From Tetrapyrgos nigripes (taxonomy: Eukaryota; Basidiomycota; Agaricomycetes; Agaricales; Campanellaceae): a stretch of DNA of 64,000 nt. The position numbers and the translations under genes were made by a program. Of the stretch, positions 33,660-45,748 are shown one piece after another. The notes under the pieces are model-generated. The model was not told where the DNA came from and did no database searches. It saw only the letters and a list, made by a program, of their open reading frames with translations. The first letter of the stretch is position 1. The number at the start of each line of letters is the position of its first letter. The stretch is taken from the NCBI GenBank assembly GCA_013368315.1, contig JAACJM010000126.1, positions 124,001-188,000 of the forward strand, written 5' to 3'.

Positions 33660-33957
33660 TGGCAGGTTGCCATGGGTCACAGGTAGGGGTCTGATGGGTA
33701 TGGGTATGGGTCCTGATTTCCAGACCTGTGCTGGATGCCGGTGGCTTGTACATGGTCTATATGGGTATATAACTCTTTGTATACATATGTCAATGTATCA
33801 TTATGGCTTAACGGTAAAAATTGCACCTTTTTTTGGATTCCAGGGCTGAGTTCTGGTGTTTGATCCTTGCTGAAGCCAGGACCCGCAGGTATATGGACCT
33901 CACGGGTATGGGTACAGGTAGCCTCAAAAGTACCCGTGGGATACCCGTGCAGTTCAC
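33660..33957. mobile_element. Short ACCCGTGGG-type insertion between WD40 blades
   Basis: Sequence between KTGQSVS and GHNDFVQ of adjoining WD40 blades. It carries CAGACCTGTGCTGG near the left and GGGTATGGGTACAGGTAGC then CTCAAAAGTACCCGTGGG near the right. A related copy is at 46,755-47,095, so this is a small dispersed element. Confidence 0.55.
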
Positions 33958-35567
33958 TCATAGGACACAATGACTTTGTGCAATTAGTTGCTTATTCCCC
34001 AGATGGAAGGCATGTAGTATCACTGTTGACATTATCCTCTGATAGAACTATCAGGATATGGAATGTTGAGACTGGACAGCAAGTGGGTGAGCCTCTTGAA
34101 GGTTGCACTGGCTTGTCTACATCAGTGGCTTATTCTCCAGATGGGAGACATTTGGCATCAGGATCACATGATGGTACCCTAAGCATATGGGATGCTGAGA
34201 TTAGACAGTTAGTAGGTGAGCCCCTGAGGGGCCATGCTGACTGGGTGAGATCTGTTGCTTTTTCTCCAGATGGCAGATCCTTGGCATCAGGGTCATTCAA
34301 CAATACTGTCAGAATATAGAATTTTGACACTAGACAGCAAGTAGGTGGGCCTCTGGTGGGCCACATATCAGTGGCCTATTCTCCAGATGGGAGACATATA
34401 GTATCAGGGTCACAGGATAAGACCATCAGGATATGGGATTCTGGCACTGGACAGCCAGTGGCCAAGCCTCTGATAGGGCACACTAGCTGTGTTCACTCAA
34501 TGGCTTATTCTCCAATTGGAAAACAGATAGCATCAAGATCAGCTGACTGCACAGTTGAGATCTAGGATGCTGACACTGGACAGCCTATGAGACAGCCTCT
34601 GACTGGCCACACTGGGCCCATTGAATCAGTGGCTTATTCACCAGGTGGAAAACAAGTGGTATCAGGATCATAGGATGGCACTATCAGAATATGGAATGTA
34701 GAGACTGAACAGCCAGTAAAACAGCCTCTTGTTCTAAACAGAGTCGAGTCACTAGGTACTGAGTCAAATAGACAGGCCATGTCTGGGCCAGATGACACTT
34801 CCACAGGACTCCCAGTGAACCTTGAAACATCAATTCATTCTCCTCCCAATCTATCCTGCTTCATTGACTGGGAGGGATGGTTGACTGCACAGAAAACACC
34901 ACTTTATGAGCCTGAGCTTATTTTGCAGTTACCCAAAAATTTGAGAGGTCTTACTGATTGCAGACAAATAATTACTATTCCAACCACTGCTGAAAATCAC
35001 GTAGCACTTCCAGAGTGGAGTGATTTTGTTTATGAAGAAGACTGGACTTCTGTTTGGAAAGACAATGATCCTCCATATGAGTTTGACTGAAAAGAAAAAG
35101 CCTATTCAGACTGCAGATCCCCTCTAACTCTGCTTTACCCTGAGCTTTTGCTGTGTTTGTCACTTTTACTATGACTATAAAATCTCAATAAAAGTAAATG
35201 ATAATAATAAAATACTACAAAAACTTGCTTTCTGAAATCCCTACTCATGTGTGCATATATATCTTTGTATTTTTAAAAATTTGATGAACTTATATCCATA
35301 AAACTTTGTACAATATAAATCCACCTCTGAACACTCAATAAGGTGTGAGGGTGAATCTTCAGATAATCAAAAGACCTGGAATGCAGGGTTACCTATGAAC
35401 ACTGACAGTTGAAGGTTCCACGAAGTACATATTAGTCCATACTAATACCAGTTGTCCTATAAGTCCCCAGCTTTCGCCTTTCCTTACCTTCTCCACTAAC
35501 CCTCACCGCAACTCTTCTCCTCTCACCCATCCAACCCCACAGACCAGTTCCTACTACACTCAAGTAC

Positions 35568-35760
35568 TCAACCCCCCAGAGAGAGCCGAGAGCGTCAAAC
35601 ACCTTCTAACGGCCTCCGCCTCATCCTCGTCGGAATCTTTTAGAGCTGTTTGGGGCGAGCGAGGATGAAGGACATTGTAATAGACTGTCTACCCGAAGAA
35701 GCCGGACCATAGCGCCAACCCCTAAAGACGAAGGCGAGTTTGAATTGATACAACCCGCGA
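35568..35760 (-). pseudogene. La-related protein exon 4 fragment
   Basis: Aligns by eye with the 3' part of exon 4 of the intact gene (60,557-60,750): the same CAAACACCTTCTAAC start, GAGCTGTTTGGGGCGAGCGA, GACATTGTAATAGACTGTCT and GACGAAGCCGGAC-like strings, with small deletions and an early stop. Confidence 0.85.
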
Positions 35761-36127
35761 TATGTCCTGCGAAAAATATACGATATCCCGCGATCCTCAC
35801 TTCCCGGGCAACTTGGATGATAGGTATGTTCTGTGATCCTGAGTTCCCGGACGCTCTCCGAAGAACATACCTTCTTCTCTGCCAAGCAAATTCTGACCGA
35901 TGCGATATATCTGCTCACGCTTCCCCCCATTTCTGCTCAAAATATAGCTCTCAGTGAACTTCAAGTTTCAGCACCAACGAGCATCCGGATGCAGAGATGA
36001 TGGGGGAAGAGTCCTCAGTGTATTAGAGGTGTTCAGATTCGAGAGAACTGTATCAAATGATTTGTATGATGGACTTGGAACACTCCTCACAATTCAGTCC
36101 TTCAAGTCGAGGAATTGCTCTATTAGT

Positions 36128-36300
36128 CATCACCAAAAAGTCCTCAACGATATAGAGGTGGACAGTGCATAACCACAGCCCATAGCAATGACAGGATGGT
36201 TGTGTAGCTGTGACAAGGATGTGATAACGTGTGATGGGCTGTGGTCATGCCCCGTACAACTGTTATACCAAGGTATATCGTTGAGGACATTTTGGTGATG
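36128..36300. repeat. Foldback hairpin of about 60-bp arms
   Basis: Left arm begins CATCACCAAAAAGTCCTCAA at 36,128. The complement of the right arm (ending 36,300) begins CATCACCAAAATGTCCTCAA and continues CGATATA ... CCACAGCCCAT in both, separated by about 45 bases. Confidence 0.8.
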
Positions 36301-36507
36301 TAACGTTAACAGTAACCGTATTGTGTGTCTCGAACTTGCTTTTCCGCATATTAGCGCGCTTCGAATTCCTCGCTGATCGCATATGGAGCTCACTATGCCG
36401 GCGCCGCAGCTAAAAGTATAGCTCAAAGACTCTCACGCTTCTTGCACTTATAGGAAGGAATACTTCTCCCCCCTAAACATCAGTGGTCCTTTCCTTTGAA
36501 CACCATA

Positions 36508-38044
36508 ATGGATCCCGGTACGATTCAGAATGAAACCGCTGATCAGATTGGTTACGATGCATACTTTTCGCTCATCAAGATCCAGAGCTGTAGTCTGGCG
36601 TATGGTTCGTAGGATGAAGAGGTATCGCCTGCTTTGCCCGGCCCTAACACCATGTCCCATAGGACTCTACGTGCCCGTTGCTGCAGCTGCATTTCAGATT
36701 ACCTGGTGCGTACCCCGCCGCAAGTGAGAGCCCAATGAACGCTTAACATCGCATTTAGGCGACGACACGTCGGCCGTCAAGCCAACCGCACACCCACGAG
36801 ATGGCTTCTAGGTTTATTCACTGTCATATTCTTTTCCACAACCGCTTGGTTCTCCCTCGTCGCTGTCCAGCAATATCTTAATTTTCGATACATCTATCAC
36901 CCAGTCAACGGCAACACACCTTCATTGAACGAACGACTGGATGCCGTGGAGCTTCTATACGAAAAGCTATTTTCTGTCACGCCTTTTCTTCAAGGAATAA
37001 ATGCAAGTTTGCATCCCTCTCTGATTTAAGTGAGAGACTAACAGATACTTGACAACAATAGTTCATCGCAGTAGATTCCATTGTTGTATGGCGTGCCCTA
37101 TCTCTGTGGCCTCGAAAGAAGTATCTTAGATACATATTTGGCTTCTGGATTTTCGCGAGCGCAGGTAAGTGATGTTTTACTGATTGGCTTGGTACCGCTC
37201 CTTAATCTACGCACACACAGTCATCGCTCTTGCAGATGGATTCAACACCGTTGTAATCAACATCCGCGCCGCAGGAGATGCGTCCAAGGTCGACGGCTGG
37301 CAGAGACTGGATTCCTCTTCGATGCTTGTGTCCCTCTCCATTAACGTCGCCGCAACGACTCTCATTCTTTTCAAAGCTTGGTAGGCTATGTGTCGAGCCA
37401 AAATCATACTTTCAAAACCACTGACGGAATCATTTTTGCTCACAGGCGAACCCGCCAGACGTGGAGGGACGCAAACTTGGGGGGGTCTATGCCTTACCGA
37501 ATCCTCATCTCCCTTATTGAATGCGGCTTCTTGTTCTGTGTCATCCAGGTGAGCTTGGAGACGGGGCGTGTACAGCTCACAATATTCATGTTCCGTTACC
37601 TATAGGCACTCAATGCCTCCGTCGCCCTACAAAACGGAAACTCATCATCGCTTGGTACCCTGGAGATGTTTGTACAGTCCTTTGCCGTCATGACGCCTAT
37701 TTTTGCGGTGAGCCTATAGCTCGATGTGTTGATTCTACAACCGAGAACCTGATGAATCGTGTTCCACATAGGGGACCTACCCATCCATCGTCCTCCTCAT
37801 CGTTCAACAACGATCCGTAATCGACGGTGAAACCGATGTCGTCATCTTCGATACTACCATATCCACCCCCGCGCAGCACGGGCACGGGAATGTCAATGGG
37901 CACAACCTCACTTCGATCATCAGATTGGAAATTTACCAGGCTAGTGACCTTGAATCGGGGAATGGGAATTTGACGGCCTGTGGCGAAGAATCTAGAGGGG
38001 CTGCAAGTAATGGTAGGTCCCCGCCAAAAGAATTGGGCGCTTGA
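36508..38044 (+). CDS. Multi-pass membrane protein, eight exons
   Basis: Exons 36508-36604, 36663-36705, 36759-37002, 37062-37164, 37221-37380, 37446-37548, 37606-37707, 37772-38044; all phases agree, giving 374 residues and no internal stop. Hydrophobic segments: LYVPVAAAAFQITW, LLGLFTVIFFSTTAWFSLVA, FIAVDSIVVWRAL, YIFGFWIFASAVIALADGF, LVSLSINVAATTLILFKAW, ILISLIECGFLFCVIQ, MFVQSFAVMTPIFAGTYPSIVLLIV. This gives about seven helices with an extracellular N-terminus carrying NET and a soluble Ser/Gly-rich C-terminus. The layout matches an abundant Agaricomycete family of seven-helix proteins of unknown function, with a typical KAW-R-x(n)-LI-E-x-G motif. The third intron uses a GC donor (AAT|GCAAGT at 37003). 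The gene is intact though surrounded by transposon debris. The partial gene at 63,733 is of the same type. Confidence 0.85.
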
Positions 38045-38603
38045 ACAGGCGCTCATTCGAAAATGCTCAAAAAAAGTGGCAAGGGCGAATAAATGTTGAA
38101 CCGTGCTTTATCTGACCTAGCTTCAAAGAACAAACTTGCTTTGAAAGGTCATTAAAGCAAAGTTACTGGTCTTTTTTTTCTGCAAAAAATAACTTCAGTG
38201 TACTTATTAAAAATGGTGGCATTTCACAGTCTGATTTGTAACAGTCCCAGACGTCTGTTATATCCCATATCTACATATACCTATATGTATTTGGATCCTT
38301 CCATGAATCAACGCAAGTTATTCCCCAGTATCCAGTCCATATCCAATCCCTAAGCCCTTGTCCCATATAAGTACACAGTTCACCAATATTATACGATATT
38401 CCCTACATTTCCTGCAGAGTCATTAGCTTGCCAAATTCCATCGGGATGAGGGACTCTGGAGGAACATTCATTTTCTGCCGAAAATATAAAACATAAAACA
38501 TACTTATGTATATATACTGGCAGTAACGACTCGGCCTCTCAGCGACCTCAATTCCACATTCGAAATATCCCCCCCACACATTCGAAATGGTTCACTGCAC
38601 CTG
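38045..38603. other. AT-rich intergenic DNA
   Basis: 3' flank of the membrane-protein gene; no gene, repeat or structure was recognised. Confidence 0.5.
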
Positions 38604-39560
38604 GTTCTGAGCCTGAGCTTATTTTGTGGTTACCAGAAACTTTGAGAGGAGGTTTTGCTGATTGTAGGCAAATACTTACTACCATATCATTTCGACCACA
38701 AGTTCCGTAATGCGTAACAGCAGACTCTGAGCTGGGCCAAAATCTATCTTCGTAACACAAAACAGAGGGCCATCCTCCACCTTACTCGCAAGCTTCGCTT
38801 CGTATGTAATAGGTCAAACCGGAGGCAACCGCCCCCATCGAAATGTAGAGATTGTGAGTGAGCGTGTGGGCCATACATACATACAAATGTTGGTAGTAGT
38901 AATATGTGTTATTAAAAGAGGGTGGGATGGGTGGGCAAAAGAAAGAATGCGTAGATGGTTGGGGTCAAACTTGAACTAAAGAATAACTGATGAATCAAAT
39001 CATATATATATACGACGGATCATACTGGTGTACGACGAGCCTCCGCTGCAAACCACAGCACCCGCCGCAACCGATCCTTGGAAAATGCTGAAACAAATAA
39101 ATCGGAAACATAAATGAAATGATGAATGGATGTTTGAGAGACGGGTATCGGATGAGGCTCCGCTTGCTATTTGCGGAGGCCTCCGAAGGTGCAAGCACCT
39201 ACATCAAGAACTATGCCCATAACATTTTGGTTCAAGCTAAATTTTTCTCAGGTAGCAAATAGTACTTTTATTGCACTAATTACAGTGCAAAATCTAGCTT
39301 ATACACGTCAAAGCAGCTCTCCAGTGGAAGCAGGCCAAAGGCCTGCCCAAACCCGAACCTATATGTAGTCCATAACACCTAACATCCAGGCTTGAACCAG
39401 ACCCAAAATGTAACCCCCATGAACTTACAGTTGAAATGATACAGTATTCCAGCTGATGCTGTAAATTATGCAGTACATCCAGATTGGGGTAATTTTGCTT
39501 ATGGAGAGGACTGGACTTCTGTTTGGAAGGATAATGATCTTTCAGATGAATTTGACTGAA
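38604..39560 (+). pseudogene. Split 3'-end copy of the NACHT-WD40 gene
   Basis: 38,604-38,682 matches 34,908-34,980 (EPELIL.LP.TLRG...DCRQI). 39,447-39,560 matches the last codons of the same gene (YGEDWTSVWKDNDLSDEFD then TGA and AAAAGAAAAAGC). About 760 bases of unrelated DNA (38,683-39,446) lie between them. Downstream similarity continues to about 40,410. Confidence 0.8.
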
Positions 39561-40422
39561 AAGAAAAAGCTTATTCAGACTTACATACATCATCAAGATG
39601 TATTGTCAGTCTGGATACTCAAGACTAATTCAGACTGCAGATCTGCTCCTACTCTGCTCTACTATGACCTCATTCTGATCAATAAACCCATGGTGTACTT
39701 TGCTGTATTTCTCACTTTTACTATGCTCATAACTTTCCCAACAATGGGCCTTTTCTGCTGTGGAAATTTTTAAGGCTCCTCCATAAAAATAGGAATTGAT
39801 GAAAGGTGAAAGCGGAGTTATTAAAAAATGAGTGCTGTTGTGGCTAACGTACTGTATCATGTAGTCGTTCTCAAGATATATTCCTGGTGGGTCTCAGGGA
39901 AATTGGAAGGTTGGCTATTAAATAAAAACGCTAATATTTGCGGCAGCAGAAAAAGCCTAATAAAGCCCAAAAAATAAAGGATAATGATAAAATACTACAA
40001 AAAATGACTTACCGAAATCTGTACTCATGTATGTATATCTCCCGTGATTTTGATCAAAATTGAATACATATATATTTATGAAGGTTTGTAAGTCCAACTC
40101 TGAAGAAATCTGTTCCAAGGTCAAAAGGTAATTATTTGAACTTACTTACACCCTAGTAGCTTGCACTAAACAGGATGTGAGGGTAATTTTCAGTAAATCT
40201 TCAGATAACCAATACTGTACAGTTTCAAAGCTAGGTTAAGTCACACATCACAGGCCTTGCTGAACTGGAATTTTTTGAAATTTGTCACAGGTCGCATCAG
40301 CCACTGAACCTCACCTCTGGTGACTTTCAGTAGTCACAGTGTCACACCCCCTGAGCCTAGCTTCAAAAATCAACAGTAGACCTGGAATGCAAGGTTTCAC
40401 TTATGAACACTGACAGTTGAAG

Positions 40423-40460
40423 GGTCCAAGAAGTTATGAGGCCTCGTAACTTCTTGGACC
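40423..40460. repeat. 38-bp near-perfect palindrome
   Basis: Fourteen bases GGTCCAAGAAGTTA, then TGAGGCCTCG, then the exact complement TAACTTCTTGGACC. The centre GAGGCCTC is itself palindromic, so only one base pair of the whole 38 is mismatched. The core resembles two fused TTACGAGGCC MITE ends. Confidence 0.9.
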
Positions 40461-43400
40461 ATCCGTGTTTCGGTTGCCTTGGTTTACTGTTTATGTGTTA
40501 ATAGGTGGTTTTGTAATTAAGTGCTAGGAACTACACCCAAACACAAAACCATATACAAATGTAAATGAACGAGTGTTCCGAGTAGTCAGAGTACTCAAAC
40601 TCCCAGTTTACTTGTACTATAAGTACTTTTGATTGGGGTTTTTCAATGAAGTTAGCGCTTAGCGCGCAACACAATAAACACAAGTTTAACACCAAGGGGA
40701 TCAATGAGTCCCAAATCAAACACTTGTAGGCCACAGTTGCCTTAAAATCAAACACTTAATAAACCAAAAGGTCAACACAAAGATCACAGTTATAACCACA
40801 AAATGTTCAATTTAAACTCTATTATCTCCAACACAATGTTTATACTTGTAGAGAGCGCAGTTAAGTTTGTTTAGAAGCTTTAGTCCGTGTTTCACATCCT
40901 CTACTATTGCTAGCGAGATCCAATACTCTACAGTATGTGGCTTGGGTAGCTACTCGTAATATCTGGTCCTTTTATACTACTCGCAGCTACAACTATACAG
41001 TTACTTATTTCTTTTTGATGTCCGCTAAAAGGTACTTAGAGAAAATACAAAACAAATCAAAAAGTCCGCTAGTGAGTTCTACCTATTTCCTCGTAAGTAA
41101 AGACTTGCTTATTAGGGTATACAGAAACTGTTCAATATTATCTAAATATTTGTAGGAACTTTCTTCAGTCCTCTTTGAAAGCCATCTGGTGTTTTCGTGT
41201 ACCATCCTGGTTAGTGAGCATCGCATCTCTGACTCAGAACACTCCACTTATGACTGCTAGGTCCCTCATATGTGTCCTTATGCTAGGGGCGTAGGGTTTT
41301 CTCATAGTTTCTTTATTCCATTCAGTTTTCCTTTCCCTTTTCTCCGATCTTGCTTTATTCGCATCCTATGTATTGCCAGCAGTCTATTACTGAGTCCTAC
41401 ATACGAGCCCAGCTCTTCTGCAGTCCCATTTGCATACTTATTCATCCTTCAATGCTTTCAATGCCTAGCTAGACGATTACTGACAGATTTATCCTTATCC
41501 GGAAACACCGTTACCCGTTTGGGTTGTATTCTGATCATTCGGATGTACTGCGAATTAGCACTTCTGTCCCTTATATCATTGTGTAGAGACGTCTGTTCAC
41601 TATCCCCTCTGTACTGATGGATAGCTGAACTCTCTGGGATCCTGTACATATATACTTTGTCCTACTTTTGTCCACATGTACCTTTTACAGATACTTAAGA
41701 TTCCCTCGAAGCCATCTTAGTACTATGGGATTTACCAATACATAGATCTAGACCTAGTGTGCTTGTCCGCATGTCCAATCTTAGCGCTGTCTTCTCCGAT
41801 CAACCTTTCAGCTGAGGATTGTGCTGCTTACACATTCCTATGCCCACGAATAGGGGCTGCCTTGGATCATGCTAGTGGTACTAGTCGTTATAATAGGATT
41901 CAAAAGCCTTTGTAGGCTATCTTTATTATTTGGTGGGTCTGCTATCATAACTCCAACTCATACATATTTATCATAGTACTTAGAATGAGTTGTTTCTCCA
42001 TCCATAAGCACTTAATATTATTGTACCATTGTTTTCTAGTCCCACTAGGTATTAACTAGCAGTTCAGGGCTCACCCTAGTCCTCTTATTCCCTTAAAGAA
42101 CATCAAAGACTGATATTATGGACCAAAATCGAAGTATGTATACAGCGATTTTGTACAGCGTATCAGTGGTGCATATTCATCCTGTCTCTTCCCATGCTGT
42201 TGTTTCCAGTTTCGTCACTGCCCATATCTGCAGCCCCTGTATTTATTAACATGACCAAACAATGATGTTATCTCAGTATCTTTGCGACTGGTAACTAAAG
42301 TTTCTCTCACTTCGTTCTCTTTTTTCTTTGTCTTGTCCTTTTTTATCACTTTCCTTTCTCTTTTGATCTCTTTCATTTTTCGTTTAGTATTTTCTGTCTC
42401 TTGATCTCTCATCTGCTTATTCATTGCTTGCTTTCCTTTTTCCCCCTCTCTTCTCTCTCTTCTCTCTTTCTTCTTCTTCATCTCTTATTGGTTGGAGACA
42501 TATTTGGCCCTCAGGAAAAAGGGCGAGAGTTTGAATACATATCACATGTCTTTTAGACAATCATAGACCGGTTTGTCACTTTTTCTCTCTTTCTCATGCT
42601 TTATCTTACAATGAACCCCCCTACTAATTTTTTGTTCAGCTATGACCCCCACATCACTTTGTACATCCTGGAGACATTCATGCCAATGACCAGGAACACT
42701 CATTATCTTCCTCTGCACACTATTTGCACACAAGACGGCGAGAGGAGGCTGTCCTAGATGATAAGGATGAAATGCACCATCTATGTTTTGGAAAGAACAA
42801 GGGAGAAGAAGACATAGAGACATATAAGAAGAATATGAGGTATTAGTGTCTCAGGTGAGCTAGATATGTCTTAACACTATGTATCTTACCTTCTCTCCTC
42901 ATTTGTTAGCCTTCTGTATGTGTTCCAGTCTATGTCACTACCATTATATCTTCCAACTACTCATCCTATATCCTGCCCTCATACACCTTGACCTACTCGT
43001 GAACAGACATCTCTTCTGGGCCTCAGATCATGCTGACACAGTGTACATTTGTCTCATTGTCATCCTCAGCTGTGCCATCAGAGAATCACTATCTCAATCT
43101 GCACTCACTCTGCTCTAGTTGACTTTTCCTTGTGATTTCTGTTTGTCCACTAGAGACTTCACTCGCAACTGCCTCCTCTCTTTTGTTCCCCTTTTCCCAT
43201 CAGACTTCACTAATATCTGAGAGAAAATCCATAGGCAGCTTTTTATCCTTGACCCTGTTGCTTTTCCTGACAAGGCATATACTGATACCTCTGATGTATT
43301 GCATGAGTTATTGCAAACACTGAGCCCAATGACTAAGAGAAATGTTCTTTGCATTAATAATCACTCAGATTTTCAGGACAGGTTACAATGCAATTTAATG

Positions 43401-44050
43401 CTAACATATACAATAGGTACATATCAATCTAAGCAGCATTTGGTTTCTCACTTTATAGAGCCTTGGGCTGATAAATGTCACTCTTGTCATGCAGACATGT
43501 TTTGAAAATACACATTCCAGAGATTACCAAACTTTTTGCTTATGTCCCTACCTTATGAATGCAAGATGGAAATTCAAAATGTTATACATGTGCCTCAGGG
43601 AGCTAGGTCTCAGGAATATCACATAAATGGCATCATTTATTTTGGAAGGGGTCACTTCATCACAAGGATGTTTCATATGATGGCATTGGTACTGGGGTAC
43701 CAGTGAAATTATCTGCAGCACTCCAATTGAACAACTGAAGCCTGGAGAACTTTGCTAATAAGAAAGCTGTGGTAGTTCTGTATGTCCAAATGGGTATGGA
43801 AGTTGCAGGAGAATGAATGCAATTCAATGCAAGAGAAAGCCTCAGCCTCATACTTGCCACACACAGTGTTGGCCCACACCCCTTTCATATATTGGTCGAT
43901 ACTAATACAAGCTGTCCTATAAATCCCCAACCTTCCCTTCCTTACCTTCCCAACTCCACTAACGCTCACCCCAGCTATTTTCCTCTAATCCATCAAACCC
44001 CACAGACATGTTCCTACCACCATTCATAGTCTGGTAGTTATCTTATAGGC
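40461..44050. other. 3.6 kb without a recognised gene
   Basis: AT-rich DNA. 42,290-42,480 is a long pyrimidine-rich stretch. 43,330-43,503 holds a small open frame (NVLCINNHSDFQDRLQCNLM) that looks like transposon coding debris but could not be assigned. 43,853-43,888 holds the inverted ATGAAAGGGG motif. 43,900-44,025 repeats 35,435-35,555. Confidence 0.45.
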
Positions 44051-44425
44051 AAGGGGGGTCCAGGATTTTGTAGGGTCATATAGGGTTGGAAAAAATTTAA
44101 GGCCTCGGACACTGGACTAACTAACTGTTACATAAGCTTATATACCAAATATAGTAATGATAAGCCGGCTAGATCTGAGTTTTATCTCCAGAGGGCTCCA
44201 TAAATGTCTCCAGGTCTACTGCAACTTCATAAGACTCTCTCAAAAGTGATTCTATTTATGGTTGAAAATAGATCAAAATATTGTTTGTTAGCGAACAAAT
44301 GGTGATTCATACCTGGGATTACCTTATTACCCAGCCAGAACCCCTTCCAGACCCTAGAATAGGGGGGGGGGGGTTCCAAAAAAATTTTAATGGCCTGGCA
44401 GCTGGACTAACTAACCACCCCTATA
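44051..44425. repeat. Two copies of a dispersed-repeat end
   Basis: At 44,051-44,130 and 44,361-44,415: G-run, AAAAAATTTAA or AAAAAAATTTTAA, TGGCCT or GGCCTC, then a GGACTAACTAAC string. Same family as 13,091 and 13,717. They may bound a 370-bp remnant. Confidence 0.5.
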
Positions 44426-44977
44426 TGGGAATGCTATCATGTGGAGCCTCCTTGCTTATAGGGCGCCGCGCCCGCAAAAATTTATTATGTAATCCCTGCC
44501 AGCAAGTCAATGGCATAGACATTTCGAGCTTACCACACTTCATTATTTTAAATATGCGTTGAGATAGGTTCAAAGATCTTATCTGCAAATTTTTACCAAG
44601 AGAAACGGACCAGAAGTGGTACATACCATTAGACATGCATGGCAGCCTAAAAGCTTGTCACAGAAGTGGCTGTGCGCTCGCGGAATTGGACTTGACACCT
44701 TATCTCGAGTTCTGCCTCGTTTTACATTGCAATTTTTGGTATTCAGCCTCATGTACATTTAGGAATACCACAGGTCAAATAAAATCTACAGAGTTATAAG
44801 AAGTAGTAACAAAAATACTGGGAAAAGGTTCGTGTGAATATTTAGTGATTACCTAACAACTTTTTATGGGCGCGGCTCCTTAGAGATAACTACCAGACTA
44901 CATAGTACATTCCGCGATAAGTACGAAGTGCTTATCTTAGGATAAGCTAGCGTAAGGAGTGGCTATGCCTTCACTGA

Positions 44978-45003
44978 CGAATCTGCCGTGTAAGGCAGAT
45001 TCG
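44978..45003. repeat. 10-bp perfect hairpin
   Basis: CGAATCTGCC, loop GTGTAA, GGCAGATTCG. Lies just 5' of the gag region of the DIRS-like element and could belong to its leader or terminal repeat. Confidence 0.5.
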
Positions 45004-45748
45004 GTATTTGCTTTGCTCCTGCCTTCCATCTCGTCCGACGCTCACTCCTAGGGCGCATACCTTCTTTTCAATTTCTCTCGCTCAAGAACGCGTCTTTCGC
45101 CTCAAAATTCCTCTTGTTCATTCCTCATGGCACCTCCTATCATTCCACTGGTATCTGAGTCCGTCTTGATACCCTTCATCCTAAAAACAAATTTGCTTGG
45201 TTTTTTTAGCAACCAGAATTCGCATCAGTTGCCAGTTCGTCTCCCATCCCCAACCCCTAACAAATCCCATCATGCCTCTCTGGAACCAGGGAATGTCAAA
45301 GCGCACCGAAGATTTCGACGTGTCCAAGAGACGTACCCACACTAACCTGAGAGTTGCAGTGGCCCTCAAGGCTGCTCCTCTAGAGGTCAGACTCCGAAAG
45401 AACGCCAAGATTGAGAAGGCCAACATCGCCCGGTGTCAAAAACGTCTTGAGCATCTTGGCAACCCAAGTAAACCCAATGGCTCAGACACGGTGTCTCTGG
45501 TCACAATAGAAGACCATGAGTTCCAGCACATCCGGAAATCGAAAACGTGGAGGGAAATGTGGGGCAATCTCCTCGGTTCTCATTTCCATTTCTGGGCCAA
45601 TGAGGAGGATGTGAAGGAGAAGAGAGAGGAGGAGGAGAGAGAAGCGCAGAAGATGCAGAGGGAGAAGGAACATGCGGCTTGGTTGCAGGAACAGGCTGAG
45701 CGCCTCGCTTTGACTAACGCCAACGCCATTGCCAATGGGGCATATGGT

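Larger units (their letters stand above)
31368..35090 (+). pseudogene. NACHT-WD40 (NLR-like) pseudogene
   Basis: Remains of a large STAND NTPase of the fungal NLR-like type. NACHT part: WISGIAGSGKS (Walker A, about 31,495-31,527), then a stop at 31,694 and a frame change, then VVFIIDVLDEWGG (Walker B, about 31,807). DGLFIWITTALTFVEEG (about 32,110) and FYHLSFKEFLTY (about 32,890) follow, as usual between NACHT and repeats. WD40 part from about 33,540: at least seven blades with YSPDG and IRIWN/ISIWN motifs ([37 protein letters not shown]). The end is a conserved tail DWEGWLTAQKTPLYEP and WTSVWKDNDPPYEFD at 35,090. Stops include 31,694, 31,981, 34,319, 34,565 and 34,672. Two insertions (32,275-32,692 and 33,660-33,957) interrupt it. 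Intact relatives are proposed non-self receptors. CpG is very scarce. Confidence 0.88.
35091..36507. other. Repeat-derived intergenic region
   Basis: 35,220-35,420 matches 40,010-40,410 (3' flank of the NACHT-WD40 copies). 35,435-35,555 matches 43,900-44,025. 35,568-35,760 is a La-related exon fragment and 36,128-36,300 is a hairpin. No gene was seen before the ATG at 36,508. Confidence 0.6.

Noticed and set aside
41160..42100. Possible mitochondrial DNA insertion (AT-rich, unusual composition)
   Set aside because: No mitochondrial gene, tRNA or rRNA segment could be recognised; a homology search would be needed.
42215..42481. Lys/Glu-rich minus-strand frame
   Set aside because: It is the translation of a pyrimidine-rich low-complexity stretch, which gives Lys/Glu/Arg in any purine strand.
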